Shown here: piece after piece, positions 38,603-51,700 of the stretch
How the letters are laid out: each line of letters starts with the position of its first letter
Position numbering within the stretch: position 1 is the first letter of the stretch
Assembly (NCBI GenBank): GCA_001692895.1
Contig: KV748176.1
Location: 310,001 to 374,000, forward strand
DNA from: Cenococcum geophilum 1.58
Taxonomy: Eukaryota; Ascomycota; Dothideomycetes; Gloniales; Gloniaceae
DNA: 64,000 bases
Direction of reading: 5' to 3'
The notes under the pieces: generated by a model
The model's database searches: none
Told to the model about the DNA's origin: nothing
Seen by the model: only the letters and a program-made list of their open reading frames with translations
Position numbers and translations under genes: made by a program

Positions 38603-40123
38603 GATAGTTAATGCGGAGAGCCTACTAGTACTAAATTGGGTTAAAGACCTTCTTTTCCCTATATGGATTATTCTTTATCTAATCCTTATACTTATCGCGA
38701 GTCTTATTTTTATTAGAGTCGTCGCTAAAGCCTTTATTTAGGAAGGCTCTTAAGCCCTCCTCCTTGCGCCGCTAGCGATTAGCTAGCCGAGCTTTTTTAT
38801 CTATAGGTAGCTTTATATTCTTATACGTAGCCTATTACCCTTTAACGTGTTCCTCCGCAGTATTAATCTACTCCTACTTACTAGCCTATTTATCCTTAAT
38901 GTACTTCCATTTATATCGCGAGTAGAGGATAACTAAAGCGACGTAGGTAGCGCAGTTATTAGTAAGCTTATAGTACTTATTAAGCTTCTCCTATCTAAGC
39001 TAGAGACTAGCGTGGAAATAGGACTTAGGATTGTCCTTATATTAATGCACGAATTTATTAAGCCTTCCAATTAGGTAGAATATTAAGGGGGGGACCTCCT
39101 ATAGAGCGCCGTTTTTGCCTAATATTAGTAGTTAGTAGAAAGGTAATAAACGCTACTAAAGAAGCTTCCCTTAAGCAGCCCTACTTTCTAGAAGCTTAGT
39201 GGTTTCTTTAAGCGGCTTTAAGATTTATATATACTCTTTTAATATATCCCAATCCTTACGGCTTAACGCGTTATCTATAATTAACGGCTTCTTTTTACCT
39301 TTAGTTAGATAAGGCTTTATCCTATCCTTTATAACGCGCTTATAGTAGGCCTTCTACTCTTACTCCTCCTTTTTAATAAATACATTAATGGCCAACTTTA
39401 GGTGGATCGTCTAATTAATTATATCGTATATAGAGTTCTAGCGCGTGTTAATATTAAGGATAAGCTTCTAGCTAGTTTGTATAGTGCTACTTTTAATAGC
39501 TAACGGTATAGAGGTGCTAAAGATTTGCTAAAACTCTTCGAATTGCTATTTGCGCTATAAGGAAGTTAAGCTAATGTAGATAATAATATTATAAAGCTTT
39601 CTAATAGGGCCTTATTTCCGCCAGAGCTCCAGCTACTTAATCTTATCTTTAGCCTTCTCTAGTCTAGTTTATAATGCGTTTTTATCCTTTCTATAGGGAA
39701 TCGCTTAAGCTATAAAATTAATAATATGGCCCGCGTACTATAGTTAACGTTTTTTTACAGTTAAACTGGAGCTTCTCTATAGGTGTTATTATTTAACGCG
39801 TTATCCAGTATAAAGTGGCCCAGCTTATTACTAATATTAAACTCGGTAAGGATCGCGGCCACACTATTAGCAATATTAACCCTAGTATATCGGCTAGCGA
39901 GGTCTAGAATACTAAGTAAGAAGCTCTAATATTGCCTAGTATTATTAATAAAGTAAATAACAATTCTATAGAGACTTAGTAAGCTTTAAAAGGTCTATAT
40001 ATCTATAGAAATATAAATTCTACTATACACGCGCTTAAGCAACTTTATTACTACGCCTTTATACCGCTTAAAATCCTTATATATTTATTCGCGCAGTATA
40101 TTCCGGGTAGGAAGGACATATTT

Positions 40124-40350
40124 TATTAGCGACTTAGTTAATTAAGGCATAAGCATAGTAAGGGAGACGCGTAAGCCTATACGATTGGATTGTCTATAAA
40201 CGAGAATCTAAAGCTAGGGAAAGGAAAGGAGAAGGAGAGTAGCGCCGCTCAATGTTATATAAGATCTTCGCGTTACGTGACCGCAATATATGGCAATATA
40301 TGGCAACTTGCCAATGCGAAGATCTGCTAAGTTCTGCCAGTGCCGTAATA
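40124..40350 (-). repeat. 3' LTR of E
   Basis: 227 bp, tattagcgacttag to gtgccgtaata. Contains a CACGTGA-type word near 40275 followed by repeated ggcaat words. Confidence 0.92.
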
Positions 40351-43300
40351 TTACCCCCCCCCCCTTTAGTAAAGCCTGCCCTTAGGCTTTATGTGTCCGT
40401 ATTACTCCTATAAGGCGTTCTTATCTTTATATTCTTCCGGTAGCCTATTATCTTTACTATACTAGCACTCTATCCACTCGTCTAGGTACTTTAGGGGTCC
40501 TAGTTTATTAGGGTAATAGCTATAGAATTTTTAAAGCTTATAGGGACTGCTAATGAAGTTCTATATAGGGTACTAGGTAGGGTTTAGGTTATAGCCTTTC
40601 TAACTAACGCGGTACTTTAGCGTTTTCCTTACTAGTTTACAGGCTAGTACTTCTTTAATCTTCTATTTGTCGTCGCTACTAACTTAAATTAGTAGGGGAG
40701 GTTCGTTCTTTTGTCCGGGCAATAGGTTATTTATAGCTTTTTATAGCTTATCCGGCGAGAAAATAGGGTAAACCTTAATCAAATCTAGAAGCTCTACTTT
40801 GTATAAGTTATCTATCTTCTTAAGGACCTTATATAGTCTCGCTATCTAATAGTTTAGCTTATAGCTAAGCCGTTCCGTCTTTTAGTTCTTTATTATAACC
40901 TAGACTATATTACCTATAGTAAAGTTAGGTTCGCGCCTATGCTTATTTACCTACTGTGCTATTAATTTTTAGGCCTTTTCTAGATTTGTACGGGCTACCG
41001 TCTAGGCTTCCTCTAAGCGCTTAGCGTACTGCTAGGCTTTCTTATAAGACAGTTTCTTGCGTACAGTTTATAGTCCTTCTAGTCTATCCTAGTTAAAGCT
41101 TATTTAGGGTAAATACCCTATTTCTAGTTGGATAGGTGTAAATCCCGTAGAGTTATAGGGTAGGGTTACCTAGGCGTAGTCTATTAGGGGTAGTAGTTTA
41201 CCCTAGTTATTTTAGAAGTAGTTAATAAAAGGCCAGAGTCTCTAATCTAAATATTAATTTATAATCTCTGTCTAGCCGTCTATTTAGGGGCAGTATACTA
41301 TAAAGAGCTTTAGCCTAATACCTAGGATCTAGGTAAGCTCGTTCTAAAAGGCCAATATAAATTACGGGCTATAATTGGATACTATAGTATCTAGTGGTCC
41401 GTAAATGCAGTAGACGTAGTAGATATATAGTCGGGCCGCCTTCTTAGCATTAATATTCTTATAATAGGGAATTAAGAATAGGCGCTTACTAAAGCGGTTA
41501 ACTAGAATTATAACTATATTATATCCGTCGCGGTTTATAGGTAGCTTATAAAAGTCTATAGAGATATACTAATAGGGGTGGTTAGGTATTAAGAGAGGTT
41601 TTAATAATCCTAGGGTCTTATCTTGTGGAATTATAGACCTACGGCAGTTATTACAGTTCCGTATATAACGGTTAATATTTATAACTATTTCGGGCCAGTA
41701 GTAACGGTTACTAATAATCTTATAGGTCTTATTTTTTTAGGGTAGGCCGTAGAGACCTAGGTATATGCTTTAGTAATAAGCCGGGTTTATAAGTTCCGTT
41801 CCTCTACTACTACTAGCTATTTCTAGTGCTTAAGTAGTCCATTTTTAAGGGACTATAAGCTAGTAATATCCTTTACCTTTTTATGGTATTTCTGTAGAGA
41901 AGGGTCCGTACGGTTTATTTATAGTAGTTTATTAATAAGGTCGAATTCCATAGGGTTAATAGAATATATCTCGGCGCTTAGAGATTTAGTAATTAGTTCT
42001 TCCCATATCTAATGGTTAAGGTGCTTTAGTTATAGTAGCGTCTAGGTCCGTAATAAGATCTTCGCGGCTATCTAGTTATTTAAGTCTTATTTACGTCTTA
42101 TAAGAGCGTCCGCATAGTTAGTAGCGCCTAGCCTATATATAATTAGGAAGTTAAATTAGGATAGAATGTCTACCTAGTACGCTTACCGGGCTATAAGGGC
42201 CTTAGTTATTATAAAGTATTCTAGGGCCTTATAATCTAAAACTACCTAAATAGGCTTAGGGGTCCCTTTTAGCTATACTCGCCAGTGCTAAAAGCTAAAG
42301 ATAATAGCCAACATTTCTTTATTATGGATTGGGTAGTTTAGCTCAGCATTTATTATAGTCTTTAAGTAGTAAGTAATAGGGTGCTATTCTCTGTCCGTCT
42401 ACTTCTGGGAATAAACGCTAGCAATAATACTATCTAAGGCATCCGTTTCTAGCATTAAGGGCTATTTTAGGTTAAAGTAGGTAAGTAAGGGAGCGGAGAC
42501 CAGTCGTTTCTTAAGCTTATTAAAAGCCTACTTATATACGGTATTAAAGTAAAAGGGCTAGTCCTTTATGGTAAGGCGGCTAAGGGGCTAAGTAATTTTG
42601 CTGTAGTTTTTAATAAAGCGTTAGTAGAAGTTATAGAAGCCTAAGAATAACTATATCCCTTTTATAGTCTATAGTAGTTCTCACTAATTAATTACAGCCG
42701 TCTTTTCTAGGTTAGCCTTAATTCCGTCTATACTAATAATAAACCCTAAGTACTTTATACGCTTTATACTAAATTCTAAATTCTTAATATTAGCCTAGAG
42801 GCTAGCCTTATAAAGTTATTATAGAACCTTATAAACGTGCTCCTTATATTCTAACTCGTTCTTAGAGTAAATTATAATATTATCTAGGTAGGCTATATAG
42901 AAGTTATTAAGGTAGTTAAAGAGTATATCGTTTATATATCGTTGGTATATAGCCGGTCTATTAGTTAGTCTAAAAGGAAGTACTTTATATTTATATAATC
43001 TATATTAAGTCCGAAATATAGTAAGATTTATAGATTTAGGGTTTATTCTAATTTAGTAGAAAGCCTAACGGATATTAAGCTTTGTAAATATCTTAGCTCT
43101 ATTTATTTAGGCTAGTGTCTTATTAAGTAGGGGTAGCGGATAACGGTCTTTACGGGTTATATTATTAAGCTTATAGTAGTTAATATAGAAATAAAGTCCT
43201 CTATTTAGCTTTTTTGTAAAGAGAATAGGGGAGGTAAAAGGGCCTAGCTAGGCTTAATAAACCCCTTTACTAGGTTATTAATAAGGTACTACTTAGTAGC

Positions 43301-45769
43301 CTATAACTTGGCAATAGATTGTTTATAAAGGGGGGTATAGCTAAGGGCGTTTTCCTTATCTAATTTAATCTTAATCTTATAGTTATATAGTTAATACAGT
43401 AAAAGTATATCGGATACTACCTTAGAGAATATATCCTTAAACTTTTAGTATTAATAGGGTAGTTTTTATTTTACTAGCTCCTTATCTATAAGCTTACTTT
43501 CCTTTTCCTTAAGTATTTAGTTAATTTTATATAAGCTAGTTATAAAAATAATAGTATTAGGCTAAACCAAGTTCCGGTAGAATCCTACGGCGCTAATATA
43601 GTAGATATTAACTAGTAGGAGGTCCGTAGGTTTCCTTATAGCCGTTTACTAGACCGTATTTTACGGTCTAGAGTTTATAATCTTTCCTAGCTCCTATTTT
43701 ATCTTCTATAAATTATCCCTCTGGTCTATTAGTTTAGTATAACGTTTAATATTCTTATTATTCTTTATAGCTATATAGGGCCTAAGCTCTCTATAGGGGG
43801 CTTTTTTAGGTTATTACTAACTTCCTAGGTCTTTAATGCGGGTAGCGTAATATAGGTAATCTAGGGGCGGCGTAGTATATAGATTTGTTGTAGATTAAGC
43901 TATATATCTTTCTTAAAGGCCTAGTCCCTACGTATAGCATTAGCCTAGTAAATAGTATTAATCTAGGGCCGTATAAGATTTTCTATTATAATGCTGATTT
44001 CTTTTATAAAGAAAGGAGTTGGGGGTAGGGTTTTAGGCTAAATAAGCCATCTATTCCGTATATCTAGCCATAAGCCTAAATAGGCTAGCTATTTTCTCCT
44101 TAAGATTATATTATAGCTTCCTAGGTCCGTAATAAGGAAGGGGATATTATATTACCTTTATCCGTTAACACGAAGGTAAATCCGTAATATAGTTATAATG
44201 GGTAGTTCTGCCTATCCGTTATACCTATAAATAGGAATTAACTTAGGCAGTTCTTTTAAAGACGCGTTTAAAAAGTTAGCTAGTTTTATAGCGCACTTTA
44301 TATTAATTAAGGTAAAGGTATTTACTCTTAAGTTAGCTAAAGTAGAGGTTAAAACTTAATATCTATTGCGGAATAAAGTATAAGGGATAGTATAGCTTCT
44401 TTTACTAATTAGCTGACCCAGATTAATATATAACATATTAATTCCTTTTAACCCTAAGGTTCCTCTTTTTCCGACTTTATACTATCCTCCTAAATTAATA
44501 GGACCTTATTTATCTTTACCTTTATTAAGCAGTTCCTTATAGGGTAGCTAGGTTAACTATATAAGAAGTAAGCTCCTTAATTACTAAGGGCCTATATATA
44601 GGGGTCGCTGTATATAGGCCGGGTGTACACTAGACCTATAGTAGGGGTAGCTGCGCGGCTAGCTGCTAGGTTAACTATAGGCTAGGTAGCCGGTTCTATA
44701 GGGGTTACTAATTATACTAGGGCATTATAGGCCGTTCTTATAGTACTTATAGCCTGGTTTATAAGGTTTCTAGTTTTTAGCCAATTGGCGCGTGCCTTAA
44801 TTTAATAAAGGCCTTAGTTAATAGCTAGGCAATAATCCGTAAGTTCTTTTAGCGTCTATACTGTAGTATAAGCTAGTAATATAGCCCGCTATAGGTCTAG
44901 GGTAAGCTTATTAAAGAGGTCTGGTAGTAGGTCTTTTTGGGGGATCTAGGCCTATCTAGTTAGGTATAAAAAGCGGGTCTAGAAGGCTGAAAAGGTCTCC
45001 GCTGTTTTTATATTTAGGCTTTTATAGTTAAGGCGGGCGTTTTATACTTTAAAAGGGTCTTTATAAATAAAAGATAAGTATTTAATTATTTCTTCTTTAG
45101 AGATAAAGAGGTCTACTAAGTCTTTAATATATTACGGACGTAAATATATCTAGGCGTCTTTGCTAGTACGGCTAAAGATATAGGCTATCTTGGCTTAGGG
45201 GGTAGGAAAGTAGTTAGTATTAACTTTAAGCTTATTCCGTAATTAAAGCTTTTAGTTATTAAATATCGGGTCTATTCCATTTATAAGTAATAGGGGATCC
45301 ACAACCTTTACTAACCGCTTTAGTGCTATATAGGCCTTAGTAGATCTACTAAGGCGCTAAAATAGGGCCTAAAGGACTATAGTATGTCTTTAGTTGTCTA
45401 ATAATAACTTATTATTAGATATAGGGGTATCTCTAGCTTTAAGTAGCTCTCGCAGTCGTTTAATTTTAGTATTAGCTGCCGTAAGCTCTGCCTAGGGGGT
45501 TAAAATATTAATTATTTCTTTATCTAAGGTATTTAAGGGTTCTATAGCTACTTTACCTACTACTATGTTTTATAGCATAGTAGTAGGGGTATTAGGTAAT
45601 TCCGGGTAATTTCTTTAGGGGTTTTAGTTTGTGTATATCTTGTAGGTCCTTTCCTTAGGGTTCTATTCTTTTCCTTAGGGTTTTATTCTATATTCTTGTC
45701 CTACTCGTAGTCTTATAGATATATTTAAGTTCCTTCTTAGGAAGAGAGAGTAGAAAGAGCTTTAGATAA

Positions 45770-45996
45770 TATTAGCGACTTAGTTAATTAAGGTATAAGC
45801 ACGGTAAGGGTGACGCGCAAGCCTATATGATTAGATTGTCTATAAACGAAAATCTAAAGCTAGGGAATGAAAAGGAGAAGGAGAGTAGCGCCGCTCGATA
45901 TTATATAAGATCTTCGCGTCACGTGACCGCAATATGCGGCAATCTGTGGCAACTTGCTAGTGCGAAGATCTGCTAAGTTCTGCCAGTGCCGTAACA
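45770..45996 (-). repeat. 5' LTR of E
   Basis: 227 bp, tattagcgacttag to gtgccgtaaca, with tcacgtgaccgcaat at about 45919. Any open frame running through it is a chance opening. Confidence 0.92.
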
Positions 45997-46848
45997 TATT
46001 TAGTATTAGCGTTAAGGTAAAAAATAAGGTCCTAAAAGTAGTTACAATTAACTTAATTAAATGCAATCTAGTCCTAAATAATCTACCTAGTTAGGAGCTT
46101 CTTAAATCAAGTTTTGTTAAACGCCCTCCGTTAGCTGTTAATAGCAGCTTATTCCTCTAGAGTTTTATTTATTATACTAATAAGCGTATTAGGACCTTAT
46201 TTTAGCAGCTTAATTATTCCATCTTTACTAATATTATGCTTCTCTTTAAGGTGCTCTGCGTATCTGCTAGTTAAACTATTAAGCTAGCGATAGCTAGTAG
46301 CGTATTTTGTTTTTGTCTTCTTATTATAAGCTTTATATACCGCGTAGATCTTCTATATATCCGTCTAGTATATCTTATAATAGTGTTACCAAATATGCGA
46401 TCGTCGGTCTCGTTTAAAAGGTGGAGGAATTTAGAAGCCAGGAAATAGCTTCTAGTTATATATCTACTTCTAAATTCGCTAAATCCCCCCCTAAGTCTGT
46501 GTTGGAGGCGTAACTGTTAAAATTAGGAGTCTTTTAAGGCTTTATAGGAGCCTGCAAATTACTAAGGCCCGTAGAAGGTATGGATAGGGTGGTTTTTATA
46601 TCCATATAGATGGAAATAGATAGTGGTATTAATTAGTAGATAAATGATAAATTTTAAAATAACCTTTGGCGGGTATAAACTCTATAACTTTGCCAAGCTT
46701 AGTAGCTTAAATATTCCTCTAAGGTGCCTATAGAGGACCTATAGGATAAGCGGAAGTTACTAAATATTAGTATAGGACCTAAGAAAAGTAACCGAGCACT
46801 TACTTACTAGATCCTTTGTTAGTACCTTAAAGGCATTCTAACTAAAAA

Positions 46849-47073
46849 TATAAGGTAAGGATATGGATAGGGAGTCTAATAATAGAACAATAGGTATATT
46901 GTATGGACAGAGACGAATCCTTAAGGGAAAAGGAGGAGTTTATGTGCGAGGTAGGAAGGGTTTTCCCTAGGTATATATAGCGCACGTACCTTACAGGCGA
47001 GTTACTCCTAGGTTGCCCTAGGGTCGCCCGTACCTTACGGCTATATAACTATCTACTTAGGTTTTACCTAATA
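46849..47073 (-). repeat. 3' LTR of L
   Basis: 225 bp, tataaggtaaggatatgg to ggttttacctaata, equal in length to the partner and differing mainly by transitions. Confidence 0.92.
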
Positions 47074-47231
47074 ATGCCCCCCCCTTTAAAAAGGGTTGTC
47101 CCTAATCCTTTATATACTTAAGCCTTAATAAAACCCTATAAAAACCTTAGTAAGGAAAAAAAATTTAGAGGGGAAAGAGCGTCTTAATTTTGCGTATAGA
47201 GAGACAGGTAGTACACATGTGCGGCGCGAAG

Positions 47232-47400
47232 ATGTTAAGGAACTTTAACCGGCGGTTAAAGTTATCTAATTAGTTAGATTTGCCTTACTAAGACTCCCCC
47301 GCATTTAACTAAGCTAGTAGTGGTTTTACATGCCCGGTATAGAAAATCCTAATTAGTCTATTTAATAGGTAAAGCTAGTAGAGCTTAATACCGTCGCCTA
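47232..47400 (+). repeat. Double-hairpin repeat in the 3' region of L
   Basis: Perfect palindrome aactttaacc-ggc-ggttaaagtt at 47241-47263, then a weaker one at about 47322-47348 (ggttttacatgcccggtata...). It lies opposite in orientation to L's coding strand. Confidence 0.65.
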
Positions 47401-47462
47401 AATTTAGTAGACCAGAAATATTCCAAAAGCTCACTTGCGTAGGTAGGTCGCTAATACCTCTC

Positions 47463-47683
47463 GGGTTAGTCATAGGTTATTTATATGCAGCCAGATTTAT
47501 AAATAATAAGGCTATATACCTATTAAACCCGCCGCTAACCCTACTTTAGCCTTACGCTATACTGGCGTAGCGCCGTATATACTTTACGGGTAGGTTATAG
47601 GTTACTTATATATAGCTAGGTTTAGGACGGCAAGGCTATATGCCTATTAAATCCGCTACTAACCTATACTTTAGCCTTACGCA
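47463..47683. repeat. Tandem duplication in L's 3' region
   Basis: Two diverged copies of about 95 bp, 47463-47557 and 47588-47683, each opening with gggtaggtyataggtt-like text and closing ctttagccttacgc. No coding sense found. Confidence 0.65.
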
Positions 47684-48342
47684 TTATCTATATAGTATAT
47701 ATATAAAATAGTGTAAGTTATTAGTATAGGTTATCACTAGTAGGTCGCTAGTAGGTTATAAACCTTAGTTAAATAGACACCGGTTATAAATAGGCCTATT
47801 CTCTAATATATAAGTAATCTGCTTAGCTAGTATAGAGTAACGGACTAAGTTTAGGAAGGGTACTTTCTAAATTAAGCTTTATTACCAGCATACGCCGTAG
47901 CCTCGCCTACGAGTCACTAGCATCGCTAGGTTGCGTTAGAGTGTAGCTTATATAGGATATTAATAAATTAAAACTTCACCCTATATATACGCCGCAGTTC
48001 TTATAGCAATTGTTACTTATTCTTTAATCCCTTAGGACGTCCTCTACTCCGCTTTAATATAGGTTATATTTTAACAGCGGCGCTTACTTTTCGCCTACGC
48101 TTCGGCTATAAGGCTAGGGTGTCCCGCTTACGGTACTTATCTAGCAGTTATTAACAATTCTTAAGTTCTGTCTTGTATTTCTATTTATTATACTTATTTA
48201 GCCATCCTAGCCATTTAATAAGGTACTACGGTTGTCCAGTACGATCCTAGTAGGTAATAATTGCTTTTACTTCCTAGCTGCCTTCCTTAAGCTCTTTTAC
48301 TGCTAGGGGTTAAAACTTAGGGCGTAACCTATAAGGCTCTAG

Positions 48343-48767
48343 TGTAACGGAACCTTGTAGCAGGAACTATGGTAGGCTCGTCAATAGGCTAGGTGTGTAG
48401 GAAATGCAAGTATAAAAGTTAACAACGTAATAATAACTGGTGGAGTAGTTGCCTAACAGATTAACTCTAATTATATTCTAAGAATTACTATAAGGAAGGA
48501 ACTATCTAGGTAGGGACTAAGGGTCCTTAAATACACAACCATACTCCTATAAAATCCTTCTTATACGTAATATACGTCTTATACATAAGGTACGTAAGTT
48601 CCTCTCGTTCCTCCCGTTTAATATATAGCATATTATATAACCTCGGCTACTATTCCTTATTACATAGTTCTATCGGCTCTATCCTAGACCGTGCCTAAAT
48701 TAACCAACTAGCTTCTTCCGACTCTTCTCCTAGTAGTTATAGCATTGTACTTAAAGCGTCCGTAACA
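48343..48767 (-). repeat. 3' LTR of A'
   Basis: 425 bp, tgtaacggaaccttgtag to gcgtccgtaaca. Confidence 0.93.
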
Positions 48768-51700
48768 CTATCTCTTTCCTCTTTATCTTTATCCTCAAAA
48801 ATTCGGAATATCTTTAGGTCGTTTACTAGAGGTATAATATCCGTCTAATTAATTTAGTTAATATTATTGCTTATTATACCTAAAGTAATTTCTTCTTTAT
48901 ACGCCCAACGTTGTGCTTACACTATAGCTGCAATATTGTCTCTTAGTGAGATTATACCGTCTCTATATTCTCGCTGTTCGAAAGAGGGGTTGGTTTATGT
49001 TACGTTAGCAAGTCCATCTTCGCGACAACCGTTCTCTTATTTAGAGTGCACTAAAGTGAATATTTATTCGTCCTGTGACGTTTACTCTACCTCTAATACT
49101 AAATATACGCGACCTATAACTCTTAATAGTCGTCTAGTTCCCTAATTAATTTATCTTAGGGTCTCGTATTTAATCTACTACTGCATAACTAGATAGTAAA
49201 CTATCTTAAGCCCTTACTAAGTTAGAACGTTCTTATAATACAGAATAGAAGGCCCTAAATACTTAAATTACAACATCTACTCGTTTACTTCGTCTTAAGA
49301 AGGTTCGTAAGAAGGTTTGTTTTAAGGAGTAGAAACTTATAGAATAAGGTTTACAGGAACTTAGTAATAAAAAAACGGATTCTCTTTCAATAGAGAAGGA
49401 AATAGATCTAAATAGCTTGGCAACTGCTCTTCTTAGGTCCCCCTTAGGTGACTTATTTTTTAGCGATCCTTCTTTATTAATACTACCTAACCTAATCTCT
49501 TCCGATACTCCTATACCTTTCCTATAGTATTCTTTAAATTTTCTAGTAGCTCCTAGGTAGTCTCGTTATAGCCTATCCACTTAACCTTATACTATATTTT
49601 ATCGTCAATATTCTTATAACTAACGATCTTTAAAACTTACTATTTGTCTTCTTCCTATTCTTTATACGTGTCTGCTTTATAGACTAGTGGCTTAACATTT
49701 CTATATACTGGCTCTAGCATTGCGATATGCTATATAGGGTAGATCTTTATTTTAGCTAGTAGGTTTAACTTAAACGTAACTAGTAAAATCCTCTACGTAA
49801 TTTTGAAAGGTCCTAGTCTAACATAGTCTAACTTCTTGCTTAGTCGTTAACTCTTAAAATTTTTGTATAGTAGCTATACTTTATCTCCCTCCTTAAGATC
49901 TAATCCCTTAGATCTCTTAGTATTATAGTACTTTTTTATTCTCTTTTATACTTTCTTTACTAATTCCATAAGGTCTATATAAAGATTTATTAACATCTTT
50001 ATTCTCTCTTTAGCTATACTACTTATTTTCTTCACTTACTATAGTAATAACGATATTCTTAGCTTATATCTATAATTCGCCTTAAATAGTAATATACCTA
50101 TTCCTTCTTAAGGTGTTATATTATATGTAAACTATATAACTAGTAATAGTAATACCCAATTATTCTGTGCATAATTAATATAATACCTTAGATACTGCTC
50201 TAGTGTCTAATTTAGTCTTTCCGTTTAACTGTCTATCTACAGATAATATACGGTGGAAGTTACTGCTTAAACTCCTTACTCCGCTAAGAATACCTCCTAG
50301 AATACTGCTATAAATCTTAAATCTCTATCCGATATAATCTTGCTTAGTGCTCTATATCTTATAAATACTTCTTTAATATAGATTCTAGCAATATCTTCTA
50401 CTAAGATTTCTTCTATACATGCTATAAAGTATCCCCACTTTATAAGCTTATCTACTATTACTAAGATTGCGTTATAATCTTATCCGGTAATAGGATCTCT
50501 TAATTTTGGCAACTTAATAATAAAGTCCTATAATATAACCTCCTATAGTCTCTCTAGTGTTTTAATAGGTTGTAGCCCTCCATATAGCTTATACCTCGTT
50601 AGTTTATTTCTTTAGCAATCTAGATATTCCTTAGTAACTTTCCTAGCTAAGCCCTAGATTCTATCAATAATATACTCCTCCTAGAGTCTTAACACTAAGC
50701 CTATAGCTCTATTATATCCTTAAGTTAGTCCCTTATAGAAGTCTTCCACAAACTGCTTTGCTATACTTCTTAGGATGTACTTAGCTTCTCGATTTTCGTA
50801 TATATTTATTTATAGATCTTCTAGTTATACTTCTAGAATCCTTTATACCTAAAAGCTTTTTAGTATTTTATAAACCTTACCTAGTTCTTCCTAGGTTGCT
50901 ATAATCTTTGGATAATTATACCTAATTAATCCATCTATATCTTTTCGCAGTAAAGCCCCTAATGGCTTTTTATTATTTTATAATTTAGCTTTACGGCTTA
51001 GAGCATCTGCCCGCGTATTATCTATACCCTTAGTATACTAAATCTTGAAATAGTATTCTATAAGCATCTCTGCCCATCTAACCTGTTTTTAGTTAAGTTC
51101 CTTTATTATTAGGAATCCTATTAGGTTCTTATAATCCGTCTTAACTATAAATAGTTTCTCTATGCCTTATAAGAATGCTCTCTATTTCTTTAATACTATA
51201 ACTATACCTAACAACTCCTTGTTATAGATGTTATAGTTTAACTCTAGTAGTGTTATCTTTCGACTATAATATGCTACTAGGTGCCATCCATCTTAATATT
51301 TTTATATAAAGTATGCCCCTAGTATATAGTCTAATATATTTGTCTCTATAACCGTCTCTAGACCTAGTTAATAGATCTTAAGAACTGGCTTTTAGGTAAA
51401 CAACTCCTTAACTTTCTTAAAGAGTTCTTTCTATTCCTCTCCCTATGCCTATAGTTCTTCTTTCTTTATTAATTGCGTAAATAGCTTAATATCTTTTAAC
51501 CACTACGCTATAAACCTCCTGCAGTAATTATAAAACCCTAGAAACAATCTTAACTGCGTAACGTTCTTTAGTTTTTGCCAATTCACTATAGCCTCGATCT
51601 TCTTTAGATCTATACTAAGTTAGCCTAGTTTAATAATAAATCTAATAAAATCTGTCTTCCTAGTGAAGAACTTATATTTCTTAATTGCTACTAGCATCTA

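Larger units (their letters stand above)
40124..45996 (-). mobile_element. Ty3/Gypsy element E, chromodomain type, full length
   Basis: 227-bp LTRs and target duplication tattt (40119-40123 and 45997-46001). Coding is on the minus strand: gag at the right (about 44600-45600), RT about 43300-42700 with the catalytic box near 42870-42905, integrase about 41900-41000, and a chromodomain at about 40440-40680 (segments like LKYRVS-KGY and PT-YP). A polypurine tract, seen as a long C run at 40353-40365, abuts the left (3') LTR. Dozens of breaks. It sits in the hAT transposase. Confidence 0.88.
38608..46480 (-). pseudogene. hAT transposase relic, interrupted by E
   Basis: Read from right to left. 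Near 46430-46240 is a BED-type zinc-finger region with KYATS-like and YAEHLKEKHNIS stretches. After element E, 40100-39750 resembles the catalytic core, with a VNIANSVAAIL segment followed by KLGHFILDNALNN, matching the hAT DNASNN block. Further left, 39050-38880 carries a YYKLT-x-YVALVI-YKWKYI pattern of the C-terminal part before the dimerisation region. Many glutamine codons have become stops, in keeping with RIP, so the gene is dead. E splits the frame early; D lies in the 3' flank and L in the 5' flank. Confidence 0.82.

Noticed and set aside
45860-46066. 68-codon minus-strand frame
   Set aside because: Runs across the E LTR end into the hAT; chance opening.
48867-49145. 92-codon plus-strand frame
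   Set aside because: Antisense to the 3' part of A'.
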